A DNA stretch of 64,000 nt. Source: Clostridium sp. (GTDB lineage Bacteria; Bacillota_A; Clostridia; Lachnospirales; Lachnospiraceae). Where the stretch lies: NCBI GenBank assembly GCA_023666975.1, contig JAMPAW010000005.1, positions 1-64,000 of the forward strand, in the 5' to 3' direction. Below, one piece after another: positions 40,889 through 50,261 of this stretch (position 1 is its first letter; the number at the start of each line of letters is the position of its first letter). Both the position numbers and the translations under genes were made by a program. The notes below the pieces were generated by a model. It was given only the letters and a program-made list of their open reading frames with translations. It was not told where the DNA came from and did no database searches.

Positions 40889-43629
40889 CGAGCTACCCTC
40901 CTTAAGCCATAAGACATTTGCATAGAGCCATCAAAAGAACCATTAGAGAATCCTTTTTTAACAGCGTCACGAACTAATACTTGTATCATTTTCTTTCCAT
41001 CTGGACCAGTAGATGTTGATGTCTGGATTGGAGCAGTGTTACTTCCTCTTTGGTCAATAACGTTAACACTAACATCACCACTTCCAGAACTACCACTTCC
41101 TACGTATCCGCCTTTAGCAAATCTATTATTGTTTATAGCTTCTAATACTCCACGATAACGTTCTGTAGATTTAGCGTTTACAACAAACTCCCCATTAGAC
41201 AGTCTAGCAGGAATACTATCACTTGTACCAGAACCAGGTCCACTTATATATCCACCATCAGCGAAACCAAATAAACCACCAATTCCCCCAAGGAGTCCGC
41301 CGCCATTCTTTGAAGCTCCGGCGTCCAAAGCCGCAGCAACACCTTGTCCTCCAGGAATAGCATTTAATGCAATTAATGCCATTTGCATCAGACCAATTTT
41401 AATTATTATTCTGGCAATATCTTCAACAATGCTTGCTGCAAAGTCTGCAAAGCTAAACTGTCCAGTCTTACAGAAATCAATAATGCGGTCAGTAGCATCA
41501 TCTAAAGCACTAGTGAACACTTGTCCAAACTGATATGATACGTTTGTTGTTTGTTCAGCCCAATCTGATATAACCTCTTTATAGCCTTTGATTTTTTCAG
41601 GAGTTTTTTCTGCCTTTTCATTAATCGCCTGAATTCTATCTGCCAATTCCGCTGCAACAGGATTGGCACTTGCGTATGCATCCGTTAACTGACCTGTGGC
41701 AGTTATGTCTTCATAAGTAACAGGTATTCCAGCTTGAACAAGTGTATTATATACTTTTTTCTGTATATTTGTTTTGCCTAGTTGTTGCTCTTCCTCATTA
41801 AGTTTATTAATAACAGCTTGAATATTAGCAGCGCGCTGTTTGTTAATAATATCTTGAGCTTTATCATTGTTTACTGATGTACCAGATACCTTTCCACTAC
41901 TAATCTGTATTTGGTCAGCAGAAAATCCAGCTTTCTGTAATTTAGAATAAATCTTCTGCTCTCCACTAACGAGATTCATTAACTTTCTTTGGTGTTCCAG
42001 TTGCTCATTAATGGATGTAAGTTTCTTTAATCGTTTTCCTTCCTCTTCCGACAATTCTCCTATTGTTTTTTTAGAAGCATCCATTGTCTCAACGTTCTTG
42101 AGATCTTCTTGTCTCTTTCCGTTAAGAGTTTTCTCTAATTTAGCGTTGGCGATTTCTCTATCAATTTCAGCTTTTTTAAGTTCAACTGTAGCCTCTGTTG
42201 CAGTTCCAAGATCATTAACTGTGTTAGCAAGACCTACGGCAGGTGTTAGATATCCAGACAAAGCTCCAGCACCTTTCGATATTGCTCGCCCTGTCTCTTT
42301 CATCCATTCAGGGATTGATAAACTTGACATAAGTTCATCCCACTGTTCCTTAAGCCAATCAAATTTAGCTTTTATTCTTATAAATGCAGCATTAAGACTA
42401 TCAACCAGCTTATCCCAAGCACCTAATGCATTTGTAGTTAAGGCATCCCAAAAATCAAAATCGTCAACAGATAAACTCTCTTTAGCCTTCTCAAGAGCCT
42501 CTATTTGTTTGTCTAAAGCCTCATCATAAGCCTTTGCCTGTTCAAGAGCTAAATCTCTATCTTGTTTCTTCCAAACAATCTGATCTTTTAATAATTTGTC
42601 GATCTCTGCCATAGTCGCTTTTGATTGACGTAAGACTCGTTCTTCAGCAGAAACTTCTTTTGCAAAGAGTTTATAAGCAAGGGTAGCAAGACCAATAGCA
42701 ATAGCAATAGCCTTGAAATAAGGTATCATTGCTAAAAATGCAGGAGCTTTTAATTTAGCAAGGGTGGTACTAACTGCTATTGTAAACACGCCAACAGCTA
42801 TAGCAGTCGCTTCCATATTCTCTGCGACACTCCTAATCGCTTTTGCAATTAATTGTGAGATTCCTGTTGCATCATTAGCACTACCAATAAATTTAATAAA
42901 AGCGTTGTTAAGTTGAGTAAACGCTTGATCTATAGTTGGAATAGTCTTAGCAAACTCTTCCTCAAGTTTAGGAATCTGAGATAGAATTGCTCTGAAAAAC
43001 TCTTCAGATGAAACCTTTCCATCAACGACAGCTTTCCTTAATTTAGCAACACTTCCTCCCATTCCTTCCATGCCATCAGCAGCGGCTTGAGCAATACGGA
43101 TACCGCCCTCAAGAATAGAGTTAAACTCTTCAGCACGAACAACGTTAGTACCCATTGCCTGAGACAACTGAAGCAATACACCTCTTTGAGCAAATGCAGA
43201 TGTACCAGAAATCTGTAATGCCTTACCGATCCCCTCTGTAAATGTTAACAATTCTTTAGTAGAAGCCCCAAGTTGTCCTTGAGCAATCATCAACCGAGAA
43301 TATAACTGGGTTGTTCCAGCTATGCTTGTTCTGGAACGCTGTGCAATATCATATAATTGCTGTTGAAGAAAAACATAGTTAGAAGTCTCACCTCCAAGAG
43401 CTTTCAGCTTATTTCGCATTTCTGTATATGTATCAGCGGCTTTTTTGATTTTATCAATAGCAAATGCACCAGCAACAATACTCAAAGCCCTGCTTAATAT
43501 ATTCGAACTATTAGCTACATTCTTAGCAGCTTTGTCTAGCTGATTTAGAGATTTCGTAGCGGCATCAGTATCTCTTACTGCATTTTGTGAGGATACCTTT
43601 ATTTCTATGTTATAATCTTGCGTTGCCAT
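40885..43629 (-). CDS. Tape measure protein
   Basis: 914 residues. N-terminal tape-measure domain (LSIVAGAFAIDKIKKAADTY, QQLYDIAQRSRTSIAGTTQL), hydrophobic segments at ~260-310, long coiled coils at ~330-600, and the C-terminal FADGGYISGPGSGTSDSIPA plus NGEFVVNAKSTERY motif usual for lambda-type tape measures. It sets tail length; 914 residues predicts a tail on the order of 130 nm by the general rule of about 1.5 angstrom per residue. Confidence 0.93.
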   Translation of the reverse strand: MATQDYNIEIKVSSQNAVRDTDAATKSLNQLDKAAKNVANSSNILSRALSIVAGAFAIDKIKKAADTYTEMRNKLKALGGETSNYVFLQQQLYDIAQRSRTSIAGTTQLYSRLMIAQGQLGASTKELLTFTEGIGKALQISGTSAFAQRGVLLQLSQAMGTNVVRAEEFNSILEGGIRIAQAAADGMEGMGGSVAKLRKAVVDGKVSSEEFFRAILSQIPKLEEEFAKTIPTIDQAFTQLNNAFIKFIGSANDATGISQLIAKAIRSVAENMEATAIAVGVFTIAVSTTLAKLKAPAFLAMIPYFKAIAIAIGLATLAYKLFAKEVSAEERVLRQSKATMAEIDKLLKDQIVWKKQDRDLALEQAKAYDEALDKQIEALEKAKESLSVDDFDFWDALTTNALGAWDKLVDSLNAAFIRIKAKFDWLKEQWDELMSSLSIPEWMKETGRAISKGAGALSGYLTPAVGLANTVNDLGTATEATVELKKAEIDREIANAKLEKTLNGKRQEDLKNVETMDASKKTIGELSEEEGKRLKKLTSINEQLEHQRKLMNLVSGEQKIYSKLQKAGFSADQIQISSGKVSGTSVNNDKAQDIINKQRAANIQAVINKLNEEEQQLGKTNIQKKVYNTLVQAGIPVTYEDITATGQLTDAYASANPVAAELADRIQAINEKAEKTPEKIKGYKEVISDWAEQTTNVSYQFGQVFTSALDDATDRIIDFCKTGQFSFADFAASIVEDIARIIIKIGLMQMALIALNAIPGGQGVAAALDAGASKNGGGLLGGIGGLFGFADGGYISGPGSGTSDSIPARLSNGEFVVNAKSTERYRGVLEAINNNRFAKGGYVGSGSSGSGDVSVNVIDQRGSNTAPIQTSTSTGPDGKKMIQVLVRDAVKKGFSNGSFDGSMQMSYGLRRVAR

Positions 43630-43987
43630 GAGGTGTCTTAAGTCCTGATTTTGCCTTATTCATCTTGCGAGTTGTCTCACCGTTGATCTTATCGCAATAA
43701 AAATTATCTACTTGTCTCACAATACTAAAAACGTCTTGCGTAGTATCCATACCCAAATCATAAGCCTGACAATACATATAAACAGAACTCCAAGGTATAT
43801 TTCCTATCACACCTTGTCCCATTTCTCTGTCAGACGATAAATCATTAAAACAATGCCAGTAAAACTCATAATCTGGGTTAATTACTGGCACGTTTCTTAG
43901 ATTTTCAGGAATTTCGTCTCCGGATTCCAGTGCCGCGTTAATAATCTTTTGAAAGTTGTTTCCATACTTAAAAGAAAACGCCAGCAC
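43610..43987 (-). CDS. Tail assembly chaperone, gpT-like frame
   Basis: 125 residues as drawn from a GTG; the frame is open upstream into the end of gpG. PEFYW-like region and SVYMYCQAYDLGMDTTQDVF resemble DUF1799/gpT proteins. It is probably made only as a gpG-gpT fusion by a -1 shift at 43996-44002. It overlaps the tape measure start by 20 bases. Confidence 0.75.
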   Translation of the reverse strand: MLAFSFKYGNNFQKIINAALESGDEIPENLRNVPVINPDYEFYWHCFNDLSSDREMGQGVIGNIPWSSVYMYCQAYDLGMDTTQDVFSIVRQVDNFYCDKINGETTRKMNKAKSGLKTPHGNARL

Positions 43988-43992
43988 ATCAA

Positions 43993-44388
43993 TTAGTTTT
44001 TTGCGATTTCTTCGCGTTTTTCCTCTTTGAACGTTTTAATATCAGAGGCAATAGTAACAACTTCTTCATACAATCTTGGGAGATCGTTAAATAATTTCAA
44101 AGCATTTTCTTTGCTATACGGAAGTTCTTTTCCGTCTTTTCCTGTAACATTTTCCCAACCGACCAGGACGCACTCAGCATAAATCTCTTTTGCTTGATTA
44201 ACTTTTTCTTTGTCATCGACATAACGAAGTCTGGAGTTTCTCTCAGCAAACTCGGCAGCACGTTTAGCAAACTTTTTGTTTGTCTGACTGCTCGAGCTGG
44301 CAATATACAATGTTGCAGCACCAAACTTTACAGGAGCACCGCTTTCTTCTTTTTTTGTATCGGTCTCAAAAATATCATAAATATTCAT
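43993..44388 (-). CDS. Tail assembly chaperone, gpG-like
   Basis: 131 residues from the ATG after AAAGGATGATGAAA. FGAATLYIASSSSQTNKKFA, then WENVTGKDGKELPYSKENAL (the tail tube-like acidic chaperone pattern) fits lambda gpG analogues. The end carries slippery A AAA AAC before the TAA, and the -1 frame continues into gpT. Confidence 0.82.
   Translation of the reverse strand: MNIYDIFETDTKKEESGAPVKFGAATLYIASSSSQTNKKFAKRAAEFAERNSRLRYVDDKEKVNQAKEIYAECVLVGWENVTGKDGKELPYSKENALKLFNDLPRLYEEVVTIASDIKTFKEEKREEIAKN
43996..44002 (-). promoter_or_regulatory. Programmed -1 frameshift site
   Basis: Zero-frame GCA AAA AAC TAA; the heptamer A AAA AAC allows a -1 slip, after which AAA AAA CTA ATT GAT joins gpT. 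The site is conserved in function across long-tailed phages. Confidence 0.8.
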
Positions 44389-44409
44389 TTTCATCATCCT
44401 TTTCGGGAA

Positions 44410-44435
44410 GGGCGGAACCCCCGAAAGTCCCACCC
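44410..44435 (-). other. Hairpin between major tail protein and gpG
   Basis: GGGTGGG pairs with TCCGCCC with no T run afterwards. It may lower expression of gpG/gpT relative to the tail tube protein, or stabilise the upstream mRNA. Confidence 0.5.
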
Positions 44436-44448
44436 AAAGTTTAATAAA

Positions 44449-45930
44449 TTAGTTTACATAATCAAATTTAGACAAAGACAATGTATATCCAAGATTCGGA
44501 TCACGAATTGCTTGATAATCCAAGGACAACATAACATCTTCGTTCTTTCCGCTAACTTCTGGGTTTCCAGAGGAATATTTTACTCTAGGCAAATCAAAGA
44601 AGTATGCGTGCTTGCTGTTGTCTTTAACAACAAAGTTCAAGGAAGTTTCTTGGTTGTTTACCAAGTCTTGCAACAAGTCAGCATTAGAGAAATATGTATT
44701 CATAGTTCCTGTAACAGCAAACTCACCAACACCAATAGACCAAGCACCAAATACACCAACAGCATTACGTCTACGAGCATTATTATTAATCTCCATAGAC
44801 AACTCACTAACATAGTTAGCACCTTTAATTTGTGTCTCACCACGAGCAATACGAGCAATGTTGCTAGATGTATTCATAACAGGGTTCTGTGCAGAAGCCT
44901 TGTCTGTTGCACCAGAAACTCGTGTCGTAGAAACAGCAGCTGTACCACCTTGGAATGAGGTGTTAATAGTAATGAAGTCAGCGGCATTCATGCTAATACT
45001 CATCGTGTCCGGAATCATATAGGATACATACTGATAATCAATAGGACTATGATCCAAGAAAGACTGTTCCAATGTATAGGAAATAATCTCAATCGGCTTT
45101 GTCGGATCCATCTCTTTATCAGCATTTTTAAGAAAGTCACCAAAATAAATTCTGATTTTCTTATCATCTGCTACATCAGGTGCCCATCCCTTAGGCACAA
45201 AACCTAAGTTCACAATATTGTTTTCGATGTTCTCAACACGAACAAATTCGTTATTTGCTTTAGTATCAAAGCTGTTTTCAGCGGAATCTGCATCACCAAG
45301 TTTAATCCACATACCTTCAGACAGACCAAGCGTATCGAATTGAATTGTATCAGAAATAAGGTGGTTGTATTTTGATTCTGTATTTGGAGTAGTTGCTTTA
45401 ATAGCACCAGCTTGTCCTTGGAAACCTACAACTTTGATCTCTGCATCAGCAGGAATAACTGTTTCAGCCTCCAAAGATTCTACAGTAGTAATACCACCTT
45501 CGATAGATGATACAGTTTTAACGCCAGAGTTATTCTTAAATCCGCTCAACAGAATTAACGAACCTTCAACAAGTCCTTCGGGAATATCTCCACTAATAGT
45601 GATAAGATTGTTTTCGTCATTAACTGCTAAGATATTCGAACCAGCTACAGATGCTGTTTTAATCCAACGTTTTTGGAAAGCACCTTCGAAAACCATATCA
45701 TAAGCACCATAAGACAGCTCACCATCGACCTCACCACCAGGCTCAGCACCAACAGTTGTAATATCCGCAACCTGTCTGTCTGGACGAATTTCGTTTGATG
45801 TAATCGTTGTTGGGTTATAACCAAAACCAGGAGAACCTGTGTTTCTTAATTCTGTAAATTGAGGGTTTTCAGGAATTACACCGTTTTCCTCTTCTTCCAC
45901 AATTCTAAGAGCAACTCTGTTTGTATCCAT
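44449..45930 (-). CDS. Major tail (tube) protein
   Basis: 493 residues. The N-terminal TELRNTGSPGFGYNPTTITS, SNEIRPDRQVADI, GEVDGELSYGAYD is the pattern of the phage tail tube family (tail tube protein 3). LSMEINNNARRRNAVGVFGA and FSNADLLQDLVNNQETSLNF follow in the C-terminal part. It lies between tail completion genes and the gpG/gpT chaperones and has its own near-consensus promoter. Confidence 0.9.
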   Translation of the reverse strand: MDTNRVALRIVEEEENGVIPENPQFTELRNTGSPGFGYNPTTITSNEIRPDRQVADITTVGAEPGGEVDGELSYGAYDMVFEGAFQKRWIKTASVAGSNILAVNDENNLITISGDIPEGLVEGSLILLSGFKNNSGVKTVSSIEGGITTVESLEAETVIPADAEIKVVGFQGQAGAIKATTPNTESKYNHLISDTIQFDTLGLSEGMWIKLGDADSAENSFDTKANNEFVRVENIENNIVNLGFVPKGWAPDVADDKKIRIYFGDFLKNADKEMDPTKPIEIISYTLEQSFLDHSPIDYQYVSYMIPDTMSISMNAADFITINTSFQGGTAAVSTTRVSGATDKASAQNPVMNTSSNIARIARGETQIKGANYVSELSMEINNNARRRNAVGVFGAWSIGVGEFAVTGTMNTYFSNADLLQDLVNNQETSLNFVVKDNSKHAYFFDLPRVKYSSGNPEVSGKNEDVMLSLDYQAIRDPNLGYTLSLSKFDYVN

Positions 45931-45957
45931 TATATTTTCCTTATAAAATCTCTGACA

Positions 45958-45986
45958 AATATAACATATTTTTGTTATTTTGTCAA
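45958..45986 (-). promoter_or_regulatory. Promoter of major tail protein
   Basis: TTGACA (45981-45986), 17-base spacer ending TGT, TATATT (45958-45963); leader about 20 bases with AAGGA. Confidence 0.85.
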
Positions 45987-46006
45987 TTTTAGACTAGATA
46001 ATAGCT

Positions 46007-46414
46007 TTATTTGAACTCGTCAAAAATTATTCTAAATTGAACATTTTGTTGATACCACTTTCCATCGTTACCAGTATAAGTAGGGCTTCCACTTCTTATC
46101 AAAATGTTTTCAACTGTTACTCCATCAAATATATCAAGAATATCCTGAACAAGTTTATCAGATGTTTCTGTTTTTGTTCCTGATCTTGTGAATATTTGAA
46201 AATACATGAAACCCTGTCTCCGGAACATTCTATTTCCTGGACTCCCCAAGCTTTCTTGACCACCAGCAGTAGTTCTTACAGAAATACGAACCCATGGTTT
46301 ATTTGTCTCAGCAAGTTTATCATTTGCATTGTCATAGCTTATAGGTGTTCTACCATCCCATTTTTCGATAAAATATTCTTGTAAGAGTTTCTTAGCTTCA
46401 TTTATCGTAGTCAT
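46007..46414 (-). CDS. Tail completion protein, DUF4128 / gpU-like
   Basis: 135 residues. WVRISVRTTAGGQESLGSPG and RRQGFMYFQIFTRSGTKTET are the core of DUF4128 tail terminators, which cap the tail tube. It lies where lambda gpU sits, before the major tail protein. Confidence 0.88.
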   Translation of the reverse strand: MTTINEAKKLLQEYFIEKWDGRTPISYDNANDKLAETNKPWVRISVRTTAGGQESLGSPGNRMFRRQGFMYFQIFTRSGTKTETSDKLVQDILDIFDGVTVENILIRSGSPTYTGNDGKWYQQNVQFRIIFDEFK

Positions 46415-46418
46415 AAAT

Positions 46419-46802
46419 CTATTTCCAGTTATTTACTGCCACATCAATTGCAGTTTCAACAAATCCAGCAGGGGCTTGTGTGCTTGAACCACTATTAAGT
46501 TTTTGTATGTAATCAGTGTTATTTGTTATATAGATGTCACCATCGTTAAGAGTATAGCTTTGGAGACTGCTTAATCCTGATTGTTGTGGGTTTCTGTCAA
46601 CAGTAACATCACTATGAGATGTCCTACTCCCTGCCAAACCCGTAAACGGCTCACCCTTAGACGCTACCCAATTACTAGCACAAAACCCAGTATCAATTGG
46701 AGTATTAACCATAAGCTCAGCAGTAATATCAGTTGCAATTCCCTTTGCTGTGTCTTGGATTTTACCTTTAAGTGAAGATATTATTTCATCAACACTTGCC
46801 AT
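46419..46802 (-). CDS. HK97 gp10-like tail/neck protein
   Basis: 127 residues. ITAELMVNTPIDTGFCASNW is the signature of HK97 gp10-like (lambda gpZ-type) neck proteins that help join head and tail. One-base overlap with the upstream adaptor. Confidence 0.85.
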   Translation of the reverse strand: MASVDEIISSLKGKIQDTAKGIATDITAELMVNTPIDTGFCASNWVASKGEPFTGLAGSRTSHSDVTVDRNPQQSGLSSLQSYTLNDGDIYITNNTDYIQKLNSGSSTQAPAGFVETAIDVAVNNWK

Positions 46803-47170
46803 TACATTTCAGCTTTCAAAGCAGCAGCAACAGGTATCCCAGCGAAACGATATAGTTCTACATCTGTGATTTTATATACTATATCATCTTCTCGTACACT
46901 ATCAGCAACCTCAGGCATAACACCATCTAAAGCATTCAAGTCAATGATAATCTCACGCTCTCCAGCCGCCGACAGAACACGACCATAATAATCCCTATTT
47001 ATAAAGACAACACCATTCGTGAGATATTCTTTTGTCATGGTGTTATCCTTAGTTGGATCACTTTCTTCGTAAGTTTCTTCCTTAATAAGATAAAGTGGAC
47101 TTCCCAACTCCTCTAAAACGTCAGGAATGTCCACATCTCTTAGTTCTAATGCTGTAGATATATCTCTCAC
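46802..47170 (-). CDS. Head-tail adaptor
   Basis: 122 residues. PLYLIKEETYEESDPTKDNT and beta strands (VDGVMPEVADSVREDDIVYK-like) resemble small head-closure or adaptor proteins. Its order between connector and gp10-like genes supports this. Confidence 0.7.
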   Translation of the reverse strand: MRDISTALELRDVDIPDVLEELGSPLYLIKEETYEESDPTKDNTMTKEYLTNGVVFINRDYYGRVLSAAGEREIIIDLNALDGVMPEVADSVREDDIVYKITDVELYRFAGIPVAAALKAEM

Positions 47171-47574
47171 AATACATCACTCTCAGGTTTTGGAAAGACG
47201 TTTTGAACTCTATTAGCATCTCTCAATGCAGCTAAAGCCTCAGCAACAGTAACGCCTGTAACAATTGGTGTTGAGAAATTAGAGATTCCCTTTCCTGAAG
47301 AATCAATATACCCAGCACCTTGCTGTGCTCGATAGTCATAATCTTTTGCTAAACCCATATAATGATCATAGATTTGCTGATTTTCAACAGATATACCACG
47401 AACATTTACTTTCTTCTTTGTGGCATATTTAGCGGCTATTGCACGAGCAGCGGCGGCAGCGGCGTTATAAACGTTACCTTCCAGACTAGCAAGATAATCA
47501 TATTGATCATCCGTCAATAACGGATTGTCTATATCGTTATCGCTAAGTAATGTTCTCAGAAGGTCAATGTCCAT
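47167..47574 (-). CDS. Head-tail connector protein
   Basis: 135 residues, mainly helical: LLTDDQYDYLASLEGNVYNA, AAAAARAIAAKYATKKKV. It resembles connector proteins that attach below the portal. Four-base overlap with the adaptor. Confidence 0.72.
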   Translation of the reverse strand: MDIDLLRTLLSDNDIDNPLLTDDQYDYLASLEGNVYNAAAAAARAIAAKYATKKKVNVRGISVENQQIYDHYMGLAKDYDYRAQQGAGYIDSSGKGISNFSTPIVTGVTVAEALAALRDANRVQNVFPKPESDVL

Positions 47575-47576
47575 TA

Positions 47577-47906
47577 CTATCCTCTCCGTTTATTGCGAGA
47601 ACGAATTTCTGGCTCTTCAACTACTTCAGTGACTGTTTCGACCTTAGCCTCAACAATTTCTTCTACTTCTTCTACAGCAACTTTCTTTGCCGCCTTTCCC
47701 GTTTCCTTATCATACTCATAGCCATTAGCCTCAGCAACTTCTGAAAACTCTCTGCCATAAGCTCCATAAGCAATATGTCTAGAGTGAACAAGAGTACGGA
47801 AAATAACATTGTCTTTACCCAAAGCAATTACATCAACTTCATCACCAGGAAGAAAACGGAAGCCGTCTATATTAAATTCTCTTGTTGCGATCGTGGTATT
47901 TTTCAT
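47577..47906 (-). CDS. Small head-module protein
   Basis: 109 residues. GFRFLPGDEVDVIALGKDNV-type strands, then an acidic valine/glutamate-rich tail. Related small proteins lie beside capsid genes; role unknown. Confidence 0.6.
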   Translation of the reverse strand: MKNTTIATREFNIDGFRFLPGDEVDVIALGKDNVIFRTLVHSRHIAYGAYGREFSEVAEANGYEYDKETGKAAKKVAVEEVEEIVEAKVETVTEVVEEPEIRSRNKRRG

Positions 47907-47928
47907 ATCTTTTCCTTATTAAAAAAGA

Positions 47929-47949
47929 GGCGAGGTTTTAGGCCTCGCC
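47929..47949 (-). terminator. Terminator after capsid gene
   Basis: GGCGAGG pairs with CCTCGCC around CCTAAAA, followed by TCTTTTTT on the minus strand. It probably trims expression downstream of the capsid gene. Confidence 0.85.
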
Positions 47950-47979
47950 ACGTCTTTTTGTAGCGATTAAGCTAACCTA

Positions 47980-48984
47980 CTAAGCCTTGTTTGTCAGCTT
48001 AACAACCAAATGCGGACGAGTGTTAATCATCAAAGCATTAGTTTCAGCAGACAATTTCAGCCATTTACCTTCAGGGTCAGAATATTCGCTTGCATATTTA
48101 GCAACGCCGTCTGTGTTGACATAGGTCATGTCTGTTTTCGGAGCATAATACTCTTTGAACATACCAGTCAAACCCGTCGGGAAGAAATAAGCAACGTCAT
48201 CTTCGATCATTTTCTCAGTAGTGCCATTTTCCAACTTAACGCTGCCATTGTATTCTATGAATACGATACCTTCAAAAATGAAGTTAGCACGCAAGTCATC
48301 ACGCATCGGGTTCGGTAAACCAACTTGGTTACCATAGGCTTCAGCGATTTCAGCGTTGCTAATCAAGGCATTGAACAATGATGGAGAGCACAAGCATACG
48401 ATGTTTGAAATCATGCCACCAGTATCGTTAGCATCTTCAATAGCACGTTTAATGTCCAAAAGTTTAGTTCTCAAACCAGAAGCAGAGGTCATATCAAACT
48501 CAATAGCAGTCTGAGTTTTGTCCAGAGCGGTATAAGCATCAAACAACACTTTACCATTACCATCTTTTGTCTGACCTTTAATAGCAGACAGACGGAAATA
48601 TTCGTGGGTCAAGTCAATATCACTAGACATCTGAGTCAAACGTTTTGCACGAACGCGAGACAATTTGTCAACTTCCTGAGAACCAGGCATACGTTTTTCT
48701 TCAACATCTTCTGGATATACATAGTCTTCCAATTCGATATGAGGAACGATAATCGGCAATTGTTTAGCGTTTTCATGCTTGATACGTTTAGCCGGAGAAC
48801 GGCGAGAGTGTGTACCCAAAACGCCAATATCATATCCGTCTACATCGATAATAGCAGTAGAAACAGACAGAGATTCCGATTCGAACAAATTCAAGTTTGT
48901 TACTTTATTTTTTACTTGAGGAACACTGTTAATTACGCCAGTATAGTCGGCAATTTTACCTGTTCCGAAAGGACCATTAGCCAT
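47980..48984 (-). CDS. Major capsid protein E
   Basis: 334 residues. VDGYDIGVLGTHSRRSPAKR, PHIELEDYVYPEDVEEKRMP and HEYFRLSAIKGQTKDGNGKV follow the lambda gpE (Phage_cap_E) family, with the HK97 fold expected. It is followed at once by a strong terminator and preceded by the decoration protein, as in lambda order D-E. Confidence 0.95.
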   Translation of the reverse strand: MANGPFGTGKIADYTGVINSVPQVKNKVTNLNLFESESLSVSTAIIDVDGYDIGVLGTHSRRSPAKRIKHENAKQLPIIVPHIELEDYVYPEDVEEKRMPGSQEVDKLSRVRAKRLTQMSSDIDLTHEYFRLSAIKGQTKDGNGKVLFDAYTALDKTQTAIEFDMTSASGLRTKLLDIKRAIEDANDTGGMISNIVCLCSPSLFNALISNAEIAEAYGNQVGLPNPMRDDLRANFIFEGIVFIEYNGSVKLENGTTEKMIEDDVAYFFPTGLTGMFKEYYAPKTDMTYVNTDGVAKYASEYSDPEGKWLKLSAETNALMINTRPHLVVKLTNKA

Positions 48985-48996
48985 TATTCAATTCTC

Positions 48997-49344
48997 CTAA
49001 ACAGCCGGTTTAACAACTAAAATATTTTTAGCCAACAGAGCAGCGTCAACATCAGCAGCAGCCTTGTCATTGTAATTCAAGAACTGGCTGGAAACGATAG
49101 CTGGACCACGAGCAATGATAGCGCCCTTAGCATCGCCATTAGTAGCATCAACCTCATCAGAAACTACGATACCAGAAGCATTAGCGGCAGTAGCAACAAT
49201 AACAGCTTTTCCATCAGCACCTAATTCTACAACGTCACCCAGTTTGAATTTAGAACCAGAAGCGAAAGTAACTTCCGCACGAGTAAACTCCTGCTCTACT
49301 TCATACTGTACAACGTCAGAAAGATTATTTGGGAAATTTTCCAT
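48997..49344 (-). CDS. Head decoration protein, gpD-like
   Basis: 115 residues. YEVEQEFTRAEVTFASGSKF, KLGDVVELGADGKAV, GAIIARGPAIVSS fits the lambda gpD-like stabilising protein that binds the capsid after expansion. Confidence 0.88.
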   Translation of the reverse strand: MENFPNNLSDVVQYEVEQEFTRAEVTFASGSKFKLGDVVELGADGKAVIVATAANASGIVVSDEVDATNGDAKGAIIARGPAIVSSQFLNYNDKAAADVDAALLAKNILVVKPAV

Positions 49345-49361
49345 TCTTTACATCCTTTTGA

Positions 49362-50261
49362 TTAATCTTTTGTTTGTTTTTGTATAAGAGCTTCTACTTT
49401 CTCTTGGTCTGACAATTCTTTGGCAACGGCAGTAGGATTACTTACCTGTTCTTTTAATCCAGCAAGAGCGGTAGAACCGATTTTGAAGATAATATCGAAA
49501 CTAGCACGATTTTCCTCAGACATCTCAGAATAAGCCTTATAAGCCTTTTCCAAAACCTCATCTTCGCAAGCATAGCCATCTAAAAGCTCTTTAGCTTTAG
49601 CGATACATTCTTCATGTTCACGTTTGGCAACCTCTTCTCTGTAAGCCTCTTCAGCGGCAGCTTTATCAGCAACAGCCTTAGAAACAATAGCAAAAGCGGC
49701 TTCACCAACTTTTGATTTACGAATTTCGGCACCATCAACCTCAACAACTTCGTCTTCAGACAAACGCTTGGTGATTTCTTCTGCACCTTTTTCATTTTCA
49801 ATCAAATCTTTTTTTGCGACTTCATCTAATTCCATGAAGTATTTTTTCTGCTCATCATTAAGAGATTCAACAAAAGCCAAACGCTTCTGTAAATCTCCAA
49901 CAAGAGTGGCATCAGCATCAGCCTTAGACAAAGCAGCAGTAATTTTTCCTTTAATTGCAGCGGCATAAGAATCAACAACACCAGAAACTCTTGCAGCTTT
50001 ATCACTATCGTCAGAATCAATAATTTCTGTGATAGCTTCTCTCAAAGCATCTTGGAGTTTCCACATATCGTTAAGGCTTTCAGCAACTGCTAGAGCCTCA
50101 GTAAACTCATTTTTCTTTACATCAGCATCATTGGTGTTAATTTCTTGATTTTCTTCCATTGTGTCTCTCTTATGAAGTACGACAAAAGCCTCCTGATTGG
50201 CACCACGGTCAACCAAAGAAACTTCATCTAGTTTAATTTTAGTAAGTCTATTCTTCTTCAT
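49362..50261 (-). CDS. Capsid scaffold-like protein
   Basis: 299 residues. KIKLDEVSLVDRGANQEAFV at the N-terminus is the usual link of XkdF-type protease-scaffold proteins; the rest is long charged helix (KRLAFVESLNDEQKKYF...), as in assembly scaffolds. It overlaps the protease gene by 14 bases, so the two may be a split version of a fused protease-scaffold. Confidence 0.78.
   Translation of the reverse strand: MKKNRLTKIKLDEVSLVDRGANQEAFVVLHKRDTMEENQEINTNDADVKKNEFTEALAVAESLNDMWKLQDALREAITEIIDSDDSDKAARVSGVVDSYAAAIKGKITAALSKADADATLVGDLQKRLAFVESLNDEQKKYFMELDEVAKKDLIENEKGAEEITKRLSEDEVVEVDGAEIRKSKVGEAAFAIVSKAVADKAAAEEAYREEVAKREHEECIAKAKELLDGYACEDEVLEKAYKAYSEMSEENRASFDIIFKIGSTALAGLKEQVSNPTAVAKELSDQEKVEALIQKQTKD

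Noticed and set aside
42011..42529. 172-codon plus-strand frame
   Set aside because: Shadow of the tape measure coiled-coil region; Ser/Leu-rich composition is typical of antisense frames.
44194..44958. 254-codon plus-strand frame
   Set aside because: It lies antisense to gpG and the major tail protein, crosses their intergenic hairpin, and has no ribosome-binding site or recognisable protein character.
48604..49020. 138-codon plus-strand frame
   Set aside because: Antisense to capsid and decoration genes; no start signal.
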